Assembly (NCBI RefSeq): GCF_019127135.1 | Contig: NZ_JAHOEA010000012.1 | Span: forward strand, 1 to 64,000 | DNA: 64,000 nt | Direction of reading: 5' to 3' | From: Segatella copri | Lineage (GTDB): Bacteria > Bacteroidota > Bacteroidia > Bacteroidales > Bacteroidaceae | In this document: positions 14,594 through 24,465 of the stretch, piece after piece | How the letters are laid out: each line of letters starts with the position of its first letter | How positions within the stretch are numbered: position 1 is the first letter of the stretch | Position numbers and translations under genes: made by a program | Notes under the pieces: generated by a model | What the model saw: the letters and a program-made list of their open reading frames with translations, nothing else | Told to the model about the DNA's origin: nothing | Database searches by the model: none

Positions 14594-15647
14594 TAATCTT
14601 CACCACCACCTTAGCATGGTCAGGATCATTCGTAATCATGAGGATACGAGGGTGTCTGACACGCGATTTCTTCAAGTCGGCAGCCACAGCCGTCACCTTC
14701 ATCTTAACGGTCTCTCCTGGCTGAATCTTACTCTTCTTCAGGTTCACCTGCAAGCCCATCGTAAACATCTGCATGCTGCGGATATCCAGTTCCGACTTAC
14801 CCTTGTTGGTAATCAGAATCTCACCCTTCAGCTTCTTCTTTCCATTGAAACTACCCAGATTGAGGTCGGTGGCAGACATCTCTATCTTCGGAGCCAGTGC
14901 CTTTTTGGCTGGAGTCATGTTCTCGAAACCAGGAAGAAGAACGGCTGATACCACGATTTCCTTCTCAGGCGCAATCTTATCGCCAGGACGCTCACCGAGA
15001 TAAATGGATGTCTGGTTCAAGCCCAGGTCACGCAGTTTCTTGGAATCCAGCACGAAACTGATTTCGGCTGAATGACGCGGAGCCACCTTGGAAGGCGATA
15101 CGAAAGCATGAAGATAGTCCGGAAGATGCATCACTACCGGCTCCAGTAATTCGTCGGTAGGATTGAAGATATGAATGCGCTGAACCGGACGGTCGCCACG
15201 GTTCACGTCATCAAACTCTACCTCCTGGGCATCACTCTTGATGGCACCCAGCATCTCATCGTAAGGACCAGCGAAATCTACTACGCTGCCCACTACCTTT
15301 CCCCTCATAGAGAGGATGAACGGCTCTTCATCCGCATTGGTATAGAGGCAAACCTGCTTGGTGAAAGTACCCATCTGCTTGGCATCGTATACCGCCTTGA
15401 TGACGAAACTTTCGCCAGCAGCAATGCTCGTCTTCGGATAATCAACCTCCGTACAGCCGCAGCTTTTCAACACATTGTTGATAACCAAAGGCTTGCGCCC
15501 ATCATTCTTCAGCACGAATTCGGCAGTTACAGGCTTGCTGAACACCACCTGTCCGCAGTCTACCACCTCGTGCTGGGTTGTAATCTTCTGTGCTGATGCA
15601 GGCAGCGCCAACAGCGCTGAGAGCATCCATATATTCATCCGTTTCAT
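14583..15647 (-). CDS. DUF1573 periplasmic Ig-like protein
   Basis: 354 residues with a signal peptide (MKRMNIWMLSALLALPASAQ). The N-terminal DUF1573 repeat is clear: VDCGQVVFSKPVTAEFVLKNDGRKPLVI followed by KSCGCTEVDYPKTSIAAGES and FTKQVCLYTNADEEP. A second immunoglobulin-like region repeats the pattern near 255-350 (LNLGSFNGKKKLKGEILITNKGKSELDI). Members are abundant in Bacteroidetes envelopes and of unknown function. It lies between the alpha-2-macroglobulin-like gene (41 bp upstream) and ispH (11-bp overlap), suggesting a shared transcript. Confidence 0.8.
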   Translation of the reverse strand: MKRMNIWMLSALLALPASAQKITTQHEVVDCGQVVFSKPVTAEFVLKNDGRKPLVINNVLKSCGCTEVDYPKTSIAAGESFVIKAVYDAKQMGTFTKQVCLYTNADEEPFILSMRGKVVGSVVDFAGPYDEMLGAIKSDAQEVEFDDVNRGDRPVQRIHIFNPTDELLEPVVMHLPDYLHAFVSPSKVAPRHSAEISFVLDSKKLRDLGLNQTSIYLGERPGDKIAPEKEIVVSAVLLPGFENMTPAKKALAPKIEMSATDLNLGSFNGKKKLKGEILITNKGKSELDIRSMQMFTMGLQVNLKKSKIQPGETVKMKVTAVAADLKKSRVRHPRILMITNDPDHAKVVVKINVQ

Positions 15648-15673
15648 ACTATTCTATTTTAAATTATCAATCT

Positions 15674-15687
15674 ATAAACTATAAACT
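15674..15687. repeat. Heptad pair behind the alpha-2-macroglobulin-like gene
   Basis: Two exact copies of ATAAACT (minus strand AGTTTAT) start one base after the TAA stop. It is the same heptad word as behind rsmF and pnuC. Confidence 0.7.
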
Positions 15688-15688
15688 T

Positions 15689-18600
15689 TTAATTGTTAAC
15701 TCTCAATTCATAAGCCTCTGTGCGGCCACCAAACTCCGGACAGTAGGTACACTCAGCAGTGCAAGTTCCGCTCTGGTAGTCGCCCTTTCTATCCACGTAA
15801 TACTCCATTTCTACGATGTGCTTACCTTTAGATAAACGATCGAAATAGAAATTTGTTGCATAATCTCTTGGAGAAACATAGCAGCCTATGCCCCACTGAT
15901 AACCGCTCAACTGGTTAACTGGTTCCAGACATGCCGCACGCTTATCCGTAATCTGCACGAAGTCGTAGTCGCGGTCGGCGGTGATGATCAGCGTTACCTT
16001 CACCTTCTCGCCTACCTTCGCCTGCGCCTTGCCCTTGCCCTCAGATTCGGCAGGAACGATGACACGGCGAATCTTGATGCCCGACTCCATGGAACCGATT
16101 TCGCTGACAGGCTGCTTAAACTCTGCATAGACAGCACCCCAGCTGGTATAATCGCTCTTTTTGTCGATGCTCAGTCTAGATGCCTTGCCCGTTTTTTCGG
16201 TTTTCACATAGCCCAAAGTAGTGGAATCCTGCGGCATCGGCAGCAGCTTGCCATCCAGTTTCAGCACGGCATTCTCAGCCTTCCTGCTCCAGTTGTTCTC
16301 ATTGCCTTTCATAAAGGCGTAAACAGCATCCACGGTGTTCACCGGCGTATCCCAAACCTGGGTGCGTTTCGACATCAGGAGCCAGCGCTGCAGTTCCTCT
16401 ATGGTCTGCTTGTCGTTCGGCTTCAGCATCTGCATCGCCTCTATTACGGAAACCTGGGTTGGTATCTTGTAGTTTCTCCAGCTGTAGAGTGCCTTGCGGG
16501 TATCGTAGTAGCGGCCCATCTCCTCACGGTAAACGGCATATTCGTTCACGCTCTGCAGATATTCGCCTGCCTTCTCGCGGTAGGCAGCATTCTGCTGGCT
16601 GTTCCTGGCGAGCACCACGGCAGCCCGCGCCTTGCCATAGATGGAGAAATCACCGGTCATCTTCGACATCTTGTCCAGGAGATAAGCCTTATCCTGCTCC
16701 AGATTCTGCTTCATCTTTCTGCCATCCATCGAAAGAATGTAGAGATAATGCAGCGCCTGTTCGCTAGGATTCACCTTCTGCTTTTTCTCCTCCTGCTTCT
16801 TCATTTCTCTTACTTCCTGAGCGGTCTGCAGAGAGAGATAGTTCAGAGCCGAAGTCAGCATCCGGGCGGTTGATTTCTGCACACCTGCGATGGCATTCAA
16901 CCGAACCATCATTTCGGCTACCGACGTAGTCATATACCGGCTGCCCTTCATGCCTTTCCACCAGGAGAAGGAACCGTTAGGGTTCTGCAAGTTCTTCAGC
17001 TTCTCCACCTGATTCTGCAGACGGATGCTCTCCTGAGAGAGATTCTTCTGAGAATGATTATCCAAAGAGAGAGTCTTCTGGATATGGGTGGTGATGGTAT
17101 TGGCGTAGATGGCAGACATCAGCGAGATGGCGTCCTCCTCATCCGGATTACTGATGGCTGGCAGCGCCTTCACCATCAGCCAACTAGGATTGTTGGTGTA
17201 CTCGATGGTTACCTTTGCATCTTCAGCGCCCTTCGCCTGCTTGCCCTCCTTGTTCAGGAAGAGTTTGCTCAGGTCGAAGTTCTGCTCACCCTTCTGATGC
17301 AGGGTGATAGGCAGGGTGTTCACCACGAGTTCACGGTTGCTCAAAACCGGCAGATAGTGCTGTTCACCATCGCTGTAGCCATTACCGGCAGCCACCACCT
17401 TATTAATATATACGCCTTCTTTCAGTCCCTGGACATCAAAGGAGATGGTAGCAGAGCCCTCGGCATCGATGCTGTAGTTCTGCGTCTTCTGCCAAACCAC
17501 CTTGTTGGTCTCCGGGTCGAGAATCTGCATACGGGCGTTGCCACTCACCTTCTTGTCGGAAGTATTGAAGAGTTTCACCACGATGGTGCTCTTATCGCCC
17601 TCACGCAGGAAGCGAGGCATGTTAGGCTGCACCATCACGGTCTTCTGAGCCACAGCCTCATCCACCAGCAAACCGTTGCGCATCTCCTTGTCATGAGCCA
17701 ATCCCATGAACTTCCAGGTAGTCACGCTCTCTGGTAGGGTAAATCTGATGGCTACGTTGCCATTGTTGTCGCTCTCCAAGGCAGGATAGAAGAAGGCAGT
17801 CTCGTTCAGGTTCTCGCGCACCTGCACCTGGTCGAGGAACAGTTCTGCATCAGAGCCAGAACCGCCGGCAAACTGCGGCATCTCCTCTACTACATCAAAA
17901 ACCTTGTTGGCAGATGGAGCAGCCGCTGCAACACGGGTCATATTACTCCCACGAATTTTCATGACTTTCGCTTCCTCTCGAACCAGCTCGTCTTTCTTTA
18001 TACGAACAGCCTCTACGGTTCCGCCAAGAGAACGTTCCAACTTGCTCAGCTCCACCGCTTGCATATAAGCATAATAGCTAAAGAATTTGCCATCAAACTT
18101 ATCCACATCCAATTGCTTCTCATCATAATACTTGGTAGGATAAACGCCATTCAAGTAAAATGGGCGGAAAGTGAGGTTGTGCTTCCAGTAGCAGTCTGGC
18201 AAACTCTGATAGAAGCCCAGGGAGAGATTCCAGGAATGCGGGGCTATCTGGTCGAGCGACTTGTCATAGAGTACGCTCATCAGCTGCGCCTTGGCTGGCT
18301 TGCCGTCAGGGGTGGTAATCTTCAGCGTCCACTCCTCCTTCTGTCCAGGGGTCAGACGGTTGCGGAAGGTCTTCCAGGCGATATTCAGTTTCTTCTCAGG
18401 CAAAGGACGGGCGATGCTCATCATTCGGGTATAGCACTTGCCTTGCTTCACGAAACTATAGTTCAGCACGATGCCCGATGCATATTCCTCCTTGTAGGTG
18501 AAAGGCAGAGTCACGATACTGTCGCCCAACTCCCAGGCGCCCTTCTCCAGCAGTTTGTTGCCGGCGATGATGGAATATACGATGTGCGCTCCGTTCTCCG

Positions 18601-21166
18601 AAGAGCCCACCTGGATATAGACAGGCTTGCCATCACGAGGGAAGGTCTTCGCCGTCTGATAATACCATTCGGTAGTTGGCTCCACCGGATGGGTATCCTT
18701 CATACTGAAGAGCGTGAACTTCTGCTGTAGGGTATCCTGTCCGCAGATTGCCTCCAACTGATGAACGCCAGATTTCCAAACAAAGGCAGAAGATGCAGAA
18801 GAAGCATATTCCTTGATAGAAACCGGTGCATTCGCCTCGGCATCCTTCCATTCGCCCTTATCAATGCGATATTTCAACCTGCTCGAAATCGGCATACCAC
18901 TGGCATTGCGGTAAGCGAAGGTAACTGTCTTCAGACTGTCTGCCTCGATACGCTTAGGAAGATTCACCGTGAGGATGGTTGGCTTGGTGCCCAGAGGCAG
19001 ACTCATCACGCCCTCGTGGCTTTCGCCGCTGATGTCGGTAACGATAGCTGAGACCTCGAAGTTGAAGAAACGGGCGATGCGCATGAAATCGCTCATATCA
19101 GCCTCGTCTTTTCCTGACAAGGAAGCCTCCAGCGGAATTTCCACATCGAAGGTTCCGTCCTCACGAGTCACGCAACTGTCTGTCTTTACCAACTGTCCGG
19201 CAGAGCCTGCGCCCCACCACCAAAGCTGGTTTCTGCGAGTCACCTGATACTCCACCTTGGCACCCTGCACAGGCACACCAGAGTAGGTCTTGGCTGTAGC
19301 CTTCACCACTACAGTATCGCCCCAGTTATATTTCTCGTTCACCTTCGGGAAGGTAATCTCGAAGGTTGGACGCTTATACTCCTCAACTCTGAAATATTCG
19401 CTTGCGGTACCATTCACGGAGATGGAATACAGTCCCGTCTGTCCCTCCTTCGGCAATTCGAAATCTACGGAAGCCGTACCGTATTCATCGGTCGTAGCCT
19501 TCTGCTCAGCCACCTGCTTCCAGTTAGGATCTCGCAGGATAAAATTCAGTTCCATGCTCTTGCCAGGCACACTGGCATCCAAGCCCTTCTTCACGATGTA
19601 GGAAATGGCTGAGGCATGCACGGTCTGACCCGGGCGATAGATGCTGCGGTCGGTAAACAGCTGATGTTCAATCTTATCATCCTTCCGTTCGTAATAGCGG
19701 TCACGAGAAAGATAGATGCCCTTGGCAGGCGTAAACTTATCATTGCTGGTGGAAATCAAGATGTTTCCATCCACATTCTTGAAGTAAGCCTCTCCGTTCT
19801 CATCGGTCGTCAAGCGGGCATGAACCGTTCGTTTGTCCTTCTTCATGTTGAAACCATACCACTGGTCATAGAGTTCTATCTTCGCCCCAGCGATAGGCTG
19901 TCCGTCAGTAGCATTCACCACCACATAGCGATGCTTATCATCAGGCAACTGCTGAATCATCACCGCCAGATTGCTGACATAGAAGAGTTCTCGCTGCGGA
20001 GCGATGCCGGTATTATCCGAAGTCACCTCCATCAGATAGGCACCCAGCGGCAGATTGCCACCGATTTCGATGGAATCCTTCACCTCTTCGTAATCCGGAC
20101 GACCATAGTAGTTGCGGCTGAAATCCTTCTGATGCAGCTTCGTAGTCTTCTTCAGGAGCATCTTATAGGTAGCCTCATTCTGCGCATTATAATCGTTATC
20201 TGCCGTAATATTGAGGCGGGAGATGCTGATTTTCAGGTTCTGGAGATTGCGCACGTTCAGCTGTACCCACGCCTTCTCCCCAGGTCGCAATACCTGTGGC
20301 ATATCCTTCACCCGGAACATCGGTTCGGTGAGTCGCTTCTGCGCATTTCTCAGTTCGTTCATTCTCGACCATCCACCCCAGCGGCTCAGCGCATAGTTGA
20401 TATAGTTGAGCTTATCCTGCGGTTTGGCATCGGTAGCACCTTCCATGAAGCGGAAATGCTCCACGGCAAGTTCGCCTGCCTCCGGAATATCCTGATAAAC
20501 CTGGATGAGCGAGTCGATGGTCTGCAGATACTTCGATTTCTTCACCTCTCTCACGTCGTCCTGGCGGTATTTCTCGATGAGCTTATAGGCACAGAGACAT
20601 GCCGCACCCCTATTTTCCACCTTATTATAATAGGTGTACAGCTGCAGATACGCCTCCTTGCTGTCTGCCTCGAATCCGATGAGATGCAGCAGATCGTTGT
20701 TAAAGGAACTGCCATCCACGCCCTTCAGCGTCAATGGAACATACTCTGTAGATGCATGTCGAGCTAGAAGTTCAGGCTGTTCCAAGGCCTTCTTGAAGAA
20801 CTCCTGGCTTTTCTTTTCGTTCATATCACAATACACCTTACCCAGCACGGCATATCTCACCGCCTTCAATGCCGGGTCGTTCACCTTCAGCACCTCGGTT
20901 TCCATCCGCTTCAAGTTAGGCGAAAGCGAGTCAGCAGAAATCTCTTTCCAGAGAGTCATCTGCCTCATCTCAGCCGCCAGCAGCTGCCCGTAATCTTTGG
21001 CAGCCGAAGCCTTGGCGATGATTTTCTTCATCACCGCGATTTCGCTCTTAGGCTGGTCCTTCTGAGCAATGATTTCAGCTTGTTTCCACAAGTTGTCGTA
21101 TGTCTGAGCCGCTACCTGCATCGTAGCAAAGAGGGCTATCAGAAGTGATAAAATGTTTCTTTTCAT
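15689..21166 (-). CDS. Alpha-2-macroglobulin-family protein without thioester motif
   Basis: 1825 residues from MKRNILSLLIALF, which gives a clean signal peptide; the frame is open 66 bp further upstream but that part lies in the leader. After an N-terminal helical region (about 25-250) come MG2-type beta domains (ADNDYN, then LFTDRSIYRPGQTVHASAI near 510). The A2M core (FRVEEYKRPTFEITFPKV) and the C-terminal helical toroid (about 1290-1600) follow. The usual CxEQ thioester site is replaced by NPDEEDAISL, so it cannot trap proteases covalently. A bait-like segment near residue 1092 contains VVEEMPQFAGG, which resembles the start of a TonB C-terminal domain. Related Bacteroidetes proteins are thought to guard the periplasm. 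Confidence 0.85.
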   Translation of the reverse strand: MKRNILSLLIALFATMQVAAQTYDNLWKQAEIIAQKDQPKSEIAVMKKIIAKASAAKDYGQLLAAEMRQMTLWKEISADSLSPNLKRMETEVLKVNDPALKAVRYAVLGKVYCDMNEKKSQEFFKKALEQPELLARHASTEYVPLTLKGVDGSSFNNDLLHLIGFEADSKEAYLQLYTYYNKVENRGAACLCAYKLIEKYRQDDVREVKKSKYLQTIDSLIQVYQDIPEAGELAVEHFRFMEGATDAKPQDKLNYINYALSRWGGWSRMNELRNAQKRLTEPMFRVKDMPQVLRPGEKAWVQLNVRNLQNLKISISRLNITADNDYNAQNEATYKMLLKKTTKLHQKDFSRNYYGRPDYEEVKDSIEIGGNLPLGAYLMEVTSDNTGIAPQRELFYVSNLAVMIQQLPDDKHRYVVVNATDGQPIAGAKIELYDQWYGFNMKKDKRTVHARLTTDENGEAYFKNVDGNILISTSNDKFTPAKGIYLSRDRYYERKDDKIEHQLFTDRSIYRPGQTVHASAISYIVKKGLDASVPGKSMELNFILRDPNWKQVAEQKATTDEYGTASVDFELPKEGQTGLYSISVNGTASEYFRVEEYKRPTFEITFPKVNEKYNWGDTVVVKATAKTYSGVPVQGAKVEYQVTRRNQLWWWGAGSAGQLVKTDSCVTREDGTFDVEIPLEASLSGKDEADMSDFMRIARFFNFEVSAIVTDISGESHEGVMSLPLGTKPTILTVNLPKRIEADSLKTVTFAYRNASGMPISSRLKYRIDKGEWKDAEANAPVSIKEYASSASSAFVWKSGVHQLEAICGQDTLQQKFTLFSMKDTHPVEPTTEWYYQTAKTFPRDGKPVYIQVGSSENGAHIVYSIIAGNKLLEKGAWELGDSIVTLPFTYKEEYASGIVLNYSFVKQGKCYTRMMSIARPLPEKKLNIAWKTFRNRLTPGQKEEWTLKITTPDGKPAKAQLMSVLYDKSLDQIAPHSWNLSLGFYQSLPDCYWKHNLTFRPFYLNGVYPTKYYDEKQLDVDKFDGKFFSYYAYMQAVELSKLERSLGGTVEAVRIKKDELVREEAKVMKIRGSNMTRVAAAAPSANKVFDVVEEMPQFAGGSGSDAELFLDQVQVRENLNETAFFYPALESDNNGNVAIRFTLPESVTTWKFMGLAHDKEMRNGLLVDEAVAQKTVMVQPNMPRFLREGDKSTIVVKLFNTSDKKVSGNARMQILDPETNKVVWQKTQNYSIDAEGSATISFDVQGLKEGVYINKVVAAGNGYSDGEQHYLPVLSNRELVVNTLPITLHQKGEQNFDLSKLFLNKEGKQAKGAEDAKVTIEYTNNPSWLMVKALPAISNPDEEDAISLMSAIYANTITTHIQKTLSLDNHSQKNLSQESIRLQNQVEKLKNLQNPNGSFSWWKGMKGSRYMTTSVAEMMVRLNAIAGVQKSTARMLTSALNYLSLQTAQEVREMKKQEEKKQKVNPSEQALHYLYILSMDGRKMKQNLEQDKAYLLDKMSKMTGDFSIYGKARAAVVLARNSQQNAAYREKAGEYLQSVNEYAVYREEMGRYYDTRKALYSWRNYKIPTQVSVIEAMQMLKPNDKQTIEELQRWLLMSKRTQVWDTPVNTVDAVYAFMKGNENNWSRKAENAVLKLDGKLLPMPQDSTTLGYVKTEKTGKASRLSIDKKSDYTSWGAVYAEFKQPVSEIGSMESGIKIRRVIVPAESEGKGKAQAKVGEKVKVTLIITADRDYDFVQITDKRAACLEPVNQLSGYQWGIGCYVSPRDYATNFYFDRLSKGKHIVEMEYYVDRKGDYQSGTCTAECTYCPEFGGRTEAYELRVNN

Positions 21167-21221
21167 AAGCCAACTGTATAAAATGTTTATAGAATGATGA
21201 TAATCATCAAACTTTTCATTG

Positions 21222-21229
21222 CAAAAATA
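21222..21229 (-). promoter_or_regulatory. -7 element for the alpha-2-macroglobulin-like gene
   Basis: TATTTTTG on the minus strand, 55 bp before the chosen ATG, with no good -33. Divergent from the GH94 promoter 44 bp away. Confidence 0.5.
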
Positions 21230-21272
21230 CAAAAAAAAACTGTTTTCTAACCTCGAAACTGAAACTTTTTAC

Positions 21273-21280
21273 TATCTTTG
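21273..21280 (+). promoter_or_regulatory. -7 element for the GH94 gene
   Basis: TATCTTTG, followed by a 45-bp A/T-rich leader to the ATG at 21326. No consensus -33. Confidence 0.6.
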
Positions 21281-21325
21281 CACCAAATTATTATATTTTA
21301 CTTAGAAATAAACATTAAAAAAACA

Positions 21326-23821
21326 ATGGCAGAGAAAAAGTACGGTCATTTTGATGACGCCAATCGCGAGTACGTGATTACTGACCCAAAGACCCCATGG
21401 CCTTGGATCAATTATTTGGGTAACGAGGATTTCTTCTCGCTCATATCCAACACAGCAGGTGGTTATTCCTTCTACAAGGATGCCAAGTTCCGTCGCATCA
21501 CACGTTACCGCTACAACGGTGTGCCGATGGATAACGGCGGTCGCTATTTCTATATCAAGGATGGTGATACCGTATGGAACCCAGGGTGGAAACCTTGCAA
21601 GACACCGCTCGACAGCTACGAGTGCCGCCACGGCATGAACTATACCCGCATCACGGGCAGCAAGAACGGCGTAGAGGCAAGTGTGCTCTTCTTCGTTCCG
21701 CTCCATACATGGGCTGAGGTGCAGAAGATGACGCTGAAGAACCAGTCACAGGAGGTGAAGACTCTCAAGGTGTTCTCCTTTGCAGAGTGGTGCCTCTGGA
21801 ATGCTGCTACCGACATGGAGAACTTCCAGCGCAACTTCTCTACGGGCGAAGTAGAGGTAGAAGGCTCTACCATCTATCACAAGACCGAATATCGTGAGCG
21901 CCGCAACCACTATGCTTTCTATACAGTGAATACCGAGATTCAGGGCTACGATACCGACCGCGAGAGCTTCATCGGACTCTACAACGAGTTTGCCGAGCCG
22001 GAAGCCGTGATGGAAGGCAAGCCACGCAACAGCTTTGCCCACGGCTGGAGCCCTATCGCATCTCATTATATCGAGGTTACCCTGCAGCCAGGCGAGAGCC
22101 GCGACCTCATCTTCCTGCTGGGCTATGTGGAGAACGAGCAGGACAAGAAGTTCAGCGCCAAGAAGGTAATCAACAAAGAGAAGGCTCATCAGCTTATCGC
22201 CCAGTTTGATACCACCGAAAAGGTGGATGCTGCCTTTGCAGAACTCAACCAGTACTGGGATAACCTGCTGAACATCTTCACCGTGAAGAGCGGCAACGAC
22301 AAGTTAGACCGCATGGTGAACATCTGGAACCAGTATCAGTGCATGATCACCTTCTGTATGTCGCGCTCGGCAAGTTTCTTCGAGAGCGGCATCGGTCGAG
22401 GCATGGGCTTCCGCGATTCCAACCAGGACCTCGTAGGTTTCGTTCATCAGATACCTACCCGTGCCCGTCAGCGCATCATCGATATCGCCAGCACCCAGTT
22501 CCCTGACGGTGGCTGCTACCACCAGTATCAGCCGCTCACCAAACGCGGCAACAACGATATCGGTGGCGGTTTCAACGACGACCCATGCTGGCTCATCTTC
22601 GGTACCGTAGCCTATATCAAGGAGACGGGCGACTTCTCTATCCTCGCTGAGCAAGTGCCTTTCGACAACCAGCCAGGCACAGAAGTAAGCCTCTTCGAGC
22701 ACCTCAAGATTTCGATGAACCATGTTATCAACAACCTGGGTCCACACAAGTTGCCACTCATCGGAAGAGCCGACTGGAACGACTGTCTGAACCTGAACTG
22801 CTTCTCCTGGGACCCTAACGAGAGTTTCCAGACCACCGAAAACAAGGGCGAAGGAAGCAAGGCAGAGAGTCTGATGATAGCCGGTCTGTTCGTGGTTACC
22901 GGCAAGGATTATGTGGCTCTGTGCAAGCAGCTTGCCAAGGAAGCTATGGAAAGCAAGGAGGGCGAAATAGCCGGTCTTGCAGAGGAAGATTATTTGACAG
23001 AAGCCGAGCGCATGCAGCAGGCTGTAGATGAGATGAACGAGGCTGTGAAGCAGCATGGATGGGACGGTGAATGGTTCCTCCGCGCTTACGATTTCTTCGG
23101 CAACAAGATTGGTAGTGATGAGAACGAGGAAGGCAAAATCTTCATCGAGAGCCAGGGCTGGTGTACGATGGCTGGTATCGGTCTGGAAGAAGGACTCTGC
23201 GATAAAGCACTGGATAGCAGCAAGAAACGACTGGAATGCGAGCACGGAATGGTGCTGAACAACCCAGCCTACACCACCTATCATGTAGAAATGGGTGAGA
23301 TTTCTTCTTATCCTGAAGGCTACAAGGAGAACGCCGGTATCTTCTGCCACAACAATCCTTGGGTCATCATCGGAGAGACTGTAGCCGGTCGAGGCAACGA
23401 TGCCTGGAGCCATTATACCAAGATTCTGCCTAGCTATGTAGAGGAAAAATATCAGACACTTCACAAGGTAGAACCTTACGTAAACTGCCAGATGGTAGCC
23501 GGTAAGGATGCAGCCAAACCGGGCGAAGGAAAGAACTCCTGGCTCACCGGTACAGCGGCATGGATGTGGTATACAGTATCAGAATTCATCCTCGGCATCA
23601 AGCCAGATTATGAAGGTTTGCTCATCGACCCTTGTCTCCCAAGCACCGCTAAGGAGTATGAGGTAACCCGCAAGTTCCGTGGTGGCGAATACCATATCAC
23701 AGTAAAGAATCCTAGCGGAAACCAGAAGGGTGTGAAGCAGATTACAGTGGATGGCACTCCTATCTCAGGCACCATCATTCCTTGCTCTGAAGGCAAGCAT
23801 GAAGTAGTGGTTGAGATGTAA
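21326..23821 (+). CDS. GH94 cellobiose-type phosphorylase
   Basis: 831 residues, usual for cellobiose phosphorylase. The start [11 protein letters not shown] at 21326 is chosen over an upstream TTG that lies in the promoter. The N-terminal beta-sandwich holds [17 protein letters not shown] and [12 protein letters not shown]. The helical barrel holds [40 protein letters not shown] and [12 protein letters not shown], where the family's general-acid Asp lies. There is no signal peptide, so it is cytosolic. The enzyme splits cellobiose with phosphate into glucose 1-phosphate and glucose, saving ATP. Cellobiose rather than another disaccharide is inferred from the motif set and from the beta-glucan loci nearby. 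Confidence 0.85.
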   Translation: MAEKKYGHFDDANREYVITDPKTPWPWINYLGNEDFFSLISNTAGGYSFYKDAKFRRITRYRYNGVPMDNGGRYFYIKDGDTVWNPGWKPCKTPLDSYECRHGMNYTRITGSKNGVEASVLFFVPLHTWAEVQKMTLKNQSQEVKTLKVFSFAEWCLWNAATDMENFQRNFSTGEVEVEGSTIYHKTEYRERRNHYAFYTVNTEIQGYDTDRESFIGLYNEFAEPEAVMEGKPRNSFAHGWSPIASHYIEVTLQPGESRDLIFLLGYVENEQDKKFSAKKVINKEKAHQLIAQFDTTEKVDAAFAELNQYWDNLLNIFTVKSGNDKLDRMVNIWNQYQCMITFCMSRSASFFESGIGRGMGFRDSNQDLVGFVHQIPTRARQRIIDIASTQFPDGGCYHQYQPLTKRGNNDIGGGFNDDPCWLIFGTVAYIKETGDFSILAEQVPFDNQPGTEVSLFEHLKISMNHVINNLGPHKLPLIGRADWNDCLNLNCFSWDPNESFQTTENKGEGSKAESLMIAGLFVVTGKDYVALCKQLAKEAMESKEGEIAGLAEEDYLTEAERMQQAVDEMNEAVKQHGWDGEWFLRAYDFFGNKIGSDENEEGKIFIESQGWCTMAGIGLEEGLCDKALDSSKKRLECEHGMVLNNPAYTTYHVEMGEISSYPEGYKENAGIFCHNNPWVIIGETVAGRGNDAWSHYTKILPSYVEEKYQTLHKVEPYVNCQMVAGKDAAKPGEGKNSWLTGTAAWMWYTVSEFILGIKPDYEGLLIDPCLPSTAKEYEVTRKFRGGEYHITVKNPSGNQKGVKQITVDGTPISGTIIPCSEGKHEVVVEM

Positions 23822-23882
23822 AATCAGCCAAATTTCATCAAGTTACGATTTGAAAGTTCAATGTAACGAAACTCCTTTTCAC

Positions 23883-23913
23883 ACCCATGCCCCCTGTTTT
23901 AGGGGGCATGGGT
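23883..23913. repeat. AAAAC-loop hairpin 3 (reverse orientation, loop GTTTT)
   Basis: A perfect 13-bp stem (ACCCATGCCCCCT with AGGGGGCATGGGT) around GTTTT. On the minus strand the loop reads AAAAC. It lies 61 bp behind the GH94 stop. Confidence 0.85.
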
Positions 23914-23921
23914 ATCACAAT

Positions 23922-23958
23922 AAACACTTGACGCCCTAAAACAGGGCGTCAAGTGTTT
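23922..23958. repeat. AAAAC-loop hairpin 4
   Basis: A perfect 16-bp stem (AAACACTTGACGCCCT with its complement) around AAAAC (23938-23942). On the plus strand it is followed by TTTATTTAT and could end the GH94 transcript. It shares CACTTGACG with hairpin 1. Confidence 0.85.
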
Positions 23959-24042
23959 TATTTATCTGATAATCTGATACTTAACTTTTAACATAAGCAC
24001 ATATCCAACACTATTAAGAGAAAGATTCAAAGTCCCTATCAT

Positions 24043-24242
24043 TGACTCAGTTCCTCAGTTACTCAGTTCCTCAGTTTTTTTCTAGGGGGTATATAGCCCT
24101 TATAGTTCAAAATTGTTTTAAATTGTTATATATTATATATTATTATATATATATTTATATATATATAATAAACTTCTAAATAAAGGAAAAAGTGAAGGGT
24201 CAGAGAAAAACTGAGGAACTGAGTAACTGAGGAACTGAGTCA
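24043..24242. repeat. 37-bp perfect inverted repeat around an AT-rich core
   Basis: The left arm (24043-24079) and right arm (24206-24242) are exact inverted copies. Each arm is built from alternating 8-bp words ACTCAGTT and CCTCAGTT. The 126-bp centre includes about 60 bp of almost pure A/T (24118-24175). No reading frame is evident inside. Confidence 0.9.
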
Positions 24243-24314
24243 TTGCAGTAAAAACATCATAATCCTCGTAAACACCTGATTTACTGCTTAACTCTATACT
24301 TTAAGAGAGCAAAG

Positions 24315-24368
24315 CTATGAGTTGCTACCCGTAAAACTATGAGTTGTCACCCCGAAAACTATGAGTAA
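24315..24368 (+). repeat. Three iteron-like direct repeats, 22-bp period
   Basis: CTATGAGTTG at 24315 and 24337 and CTATGAGTAA at 24359, exactly 22 bp apart. Copies 1 and 2 also share ACCC and AAAA in the second half of the unit. The even two-turn spacing is typical of protein-binding iterons. Confidence 0.75.
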
Positions 24369-24430
24369 GGAAGTTTAACGACTTTCAATCTGAAAGCACA
24401 TTTCAAACATTTTCTTATCACACCCCCAAA

Positions 24431-24462
24431 TTTGGCAGTATCAGAGAAAAGTTGTATCTTTG
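24431..24462 (+). promoter_or_regulatory. Canonical promoter far upstream of the small lipoprotein gene
   Basis: TTTG (24431-24434), 20 bp, TATCTTTG (24455-24462). A leader of about 260 nt would run through the pyrimidine-rich repeat to the ATG at 24727. Confidence 0.65.
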
Positions 24463-24465
24463 CAC

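Noticed and set aside
19616..20767. 383-residue frame antisense to the alpha-2-macroglobulin-like gene
   Set aside because: It lies wholly opposite a conserved coding region, has no promoter or recognisable domain, and its composition is that of a codon-bias shadow.
21278..21325. TTG start for the GH94 gene 48 bp upstream
   Set aside because: The TTG is part of the -7 promoter element, so it cannot lie on the mRNA.
22304..23464. 386-residue frame antisense to the GH94 gene
   Set aside because: Shadow of a highly conserved gene; no start signal or domain.
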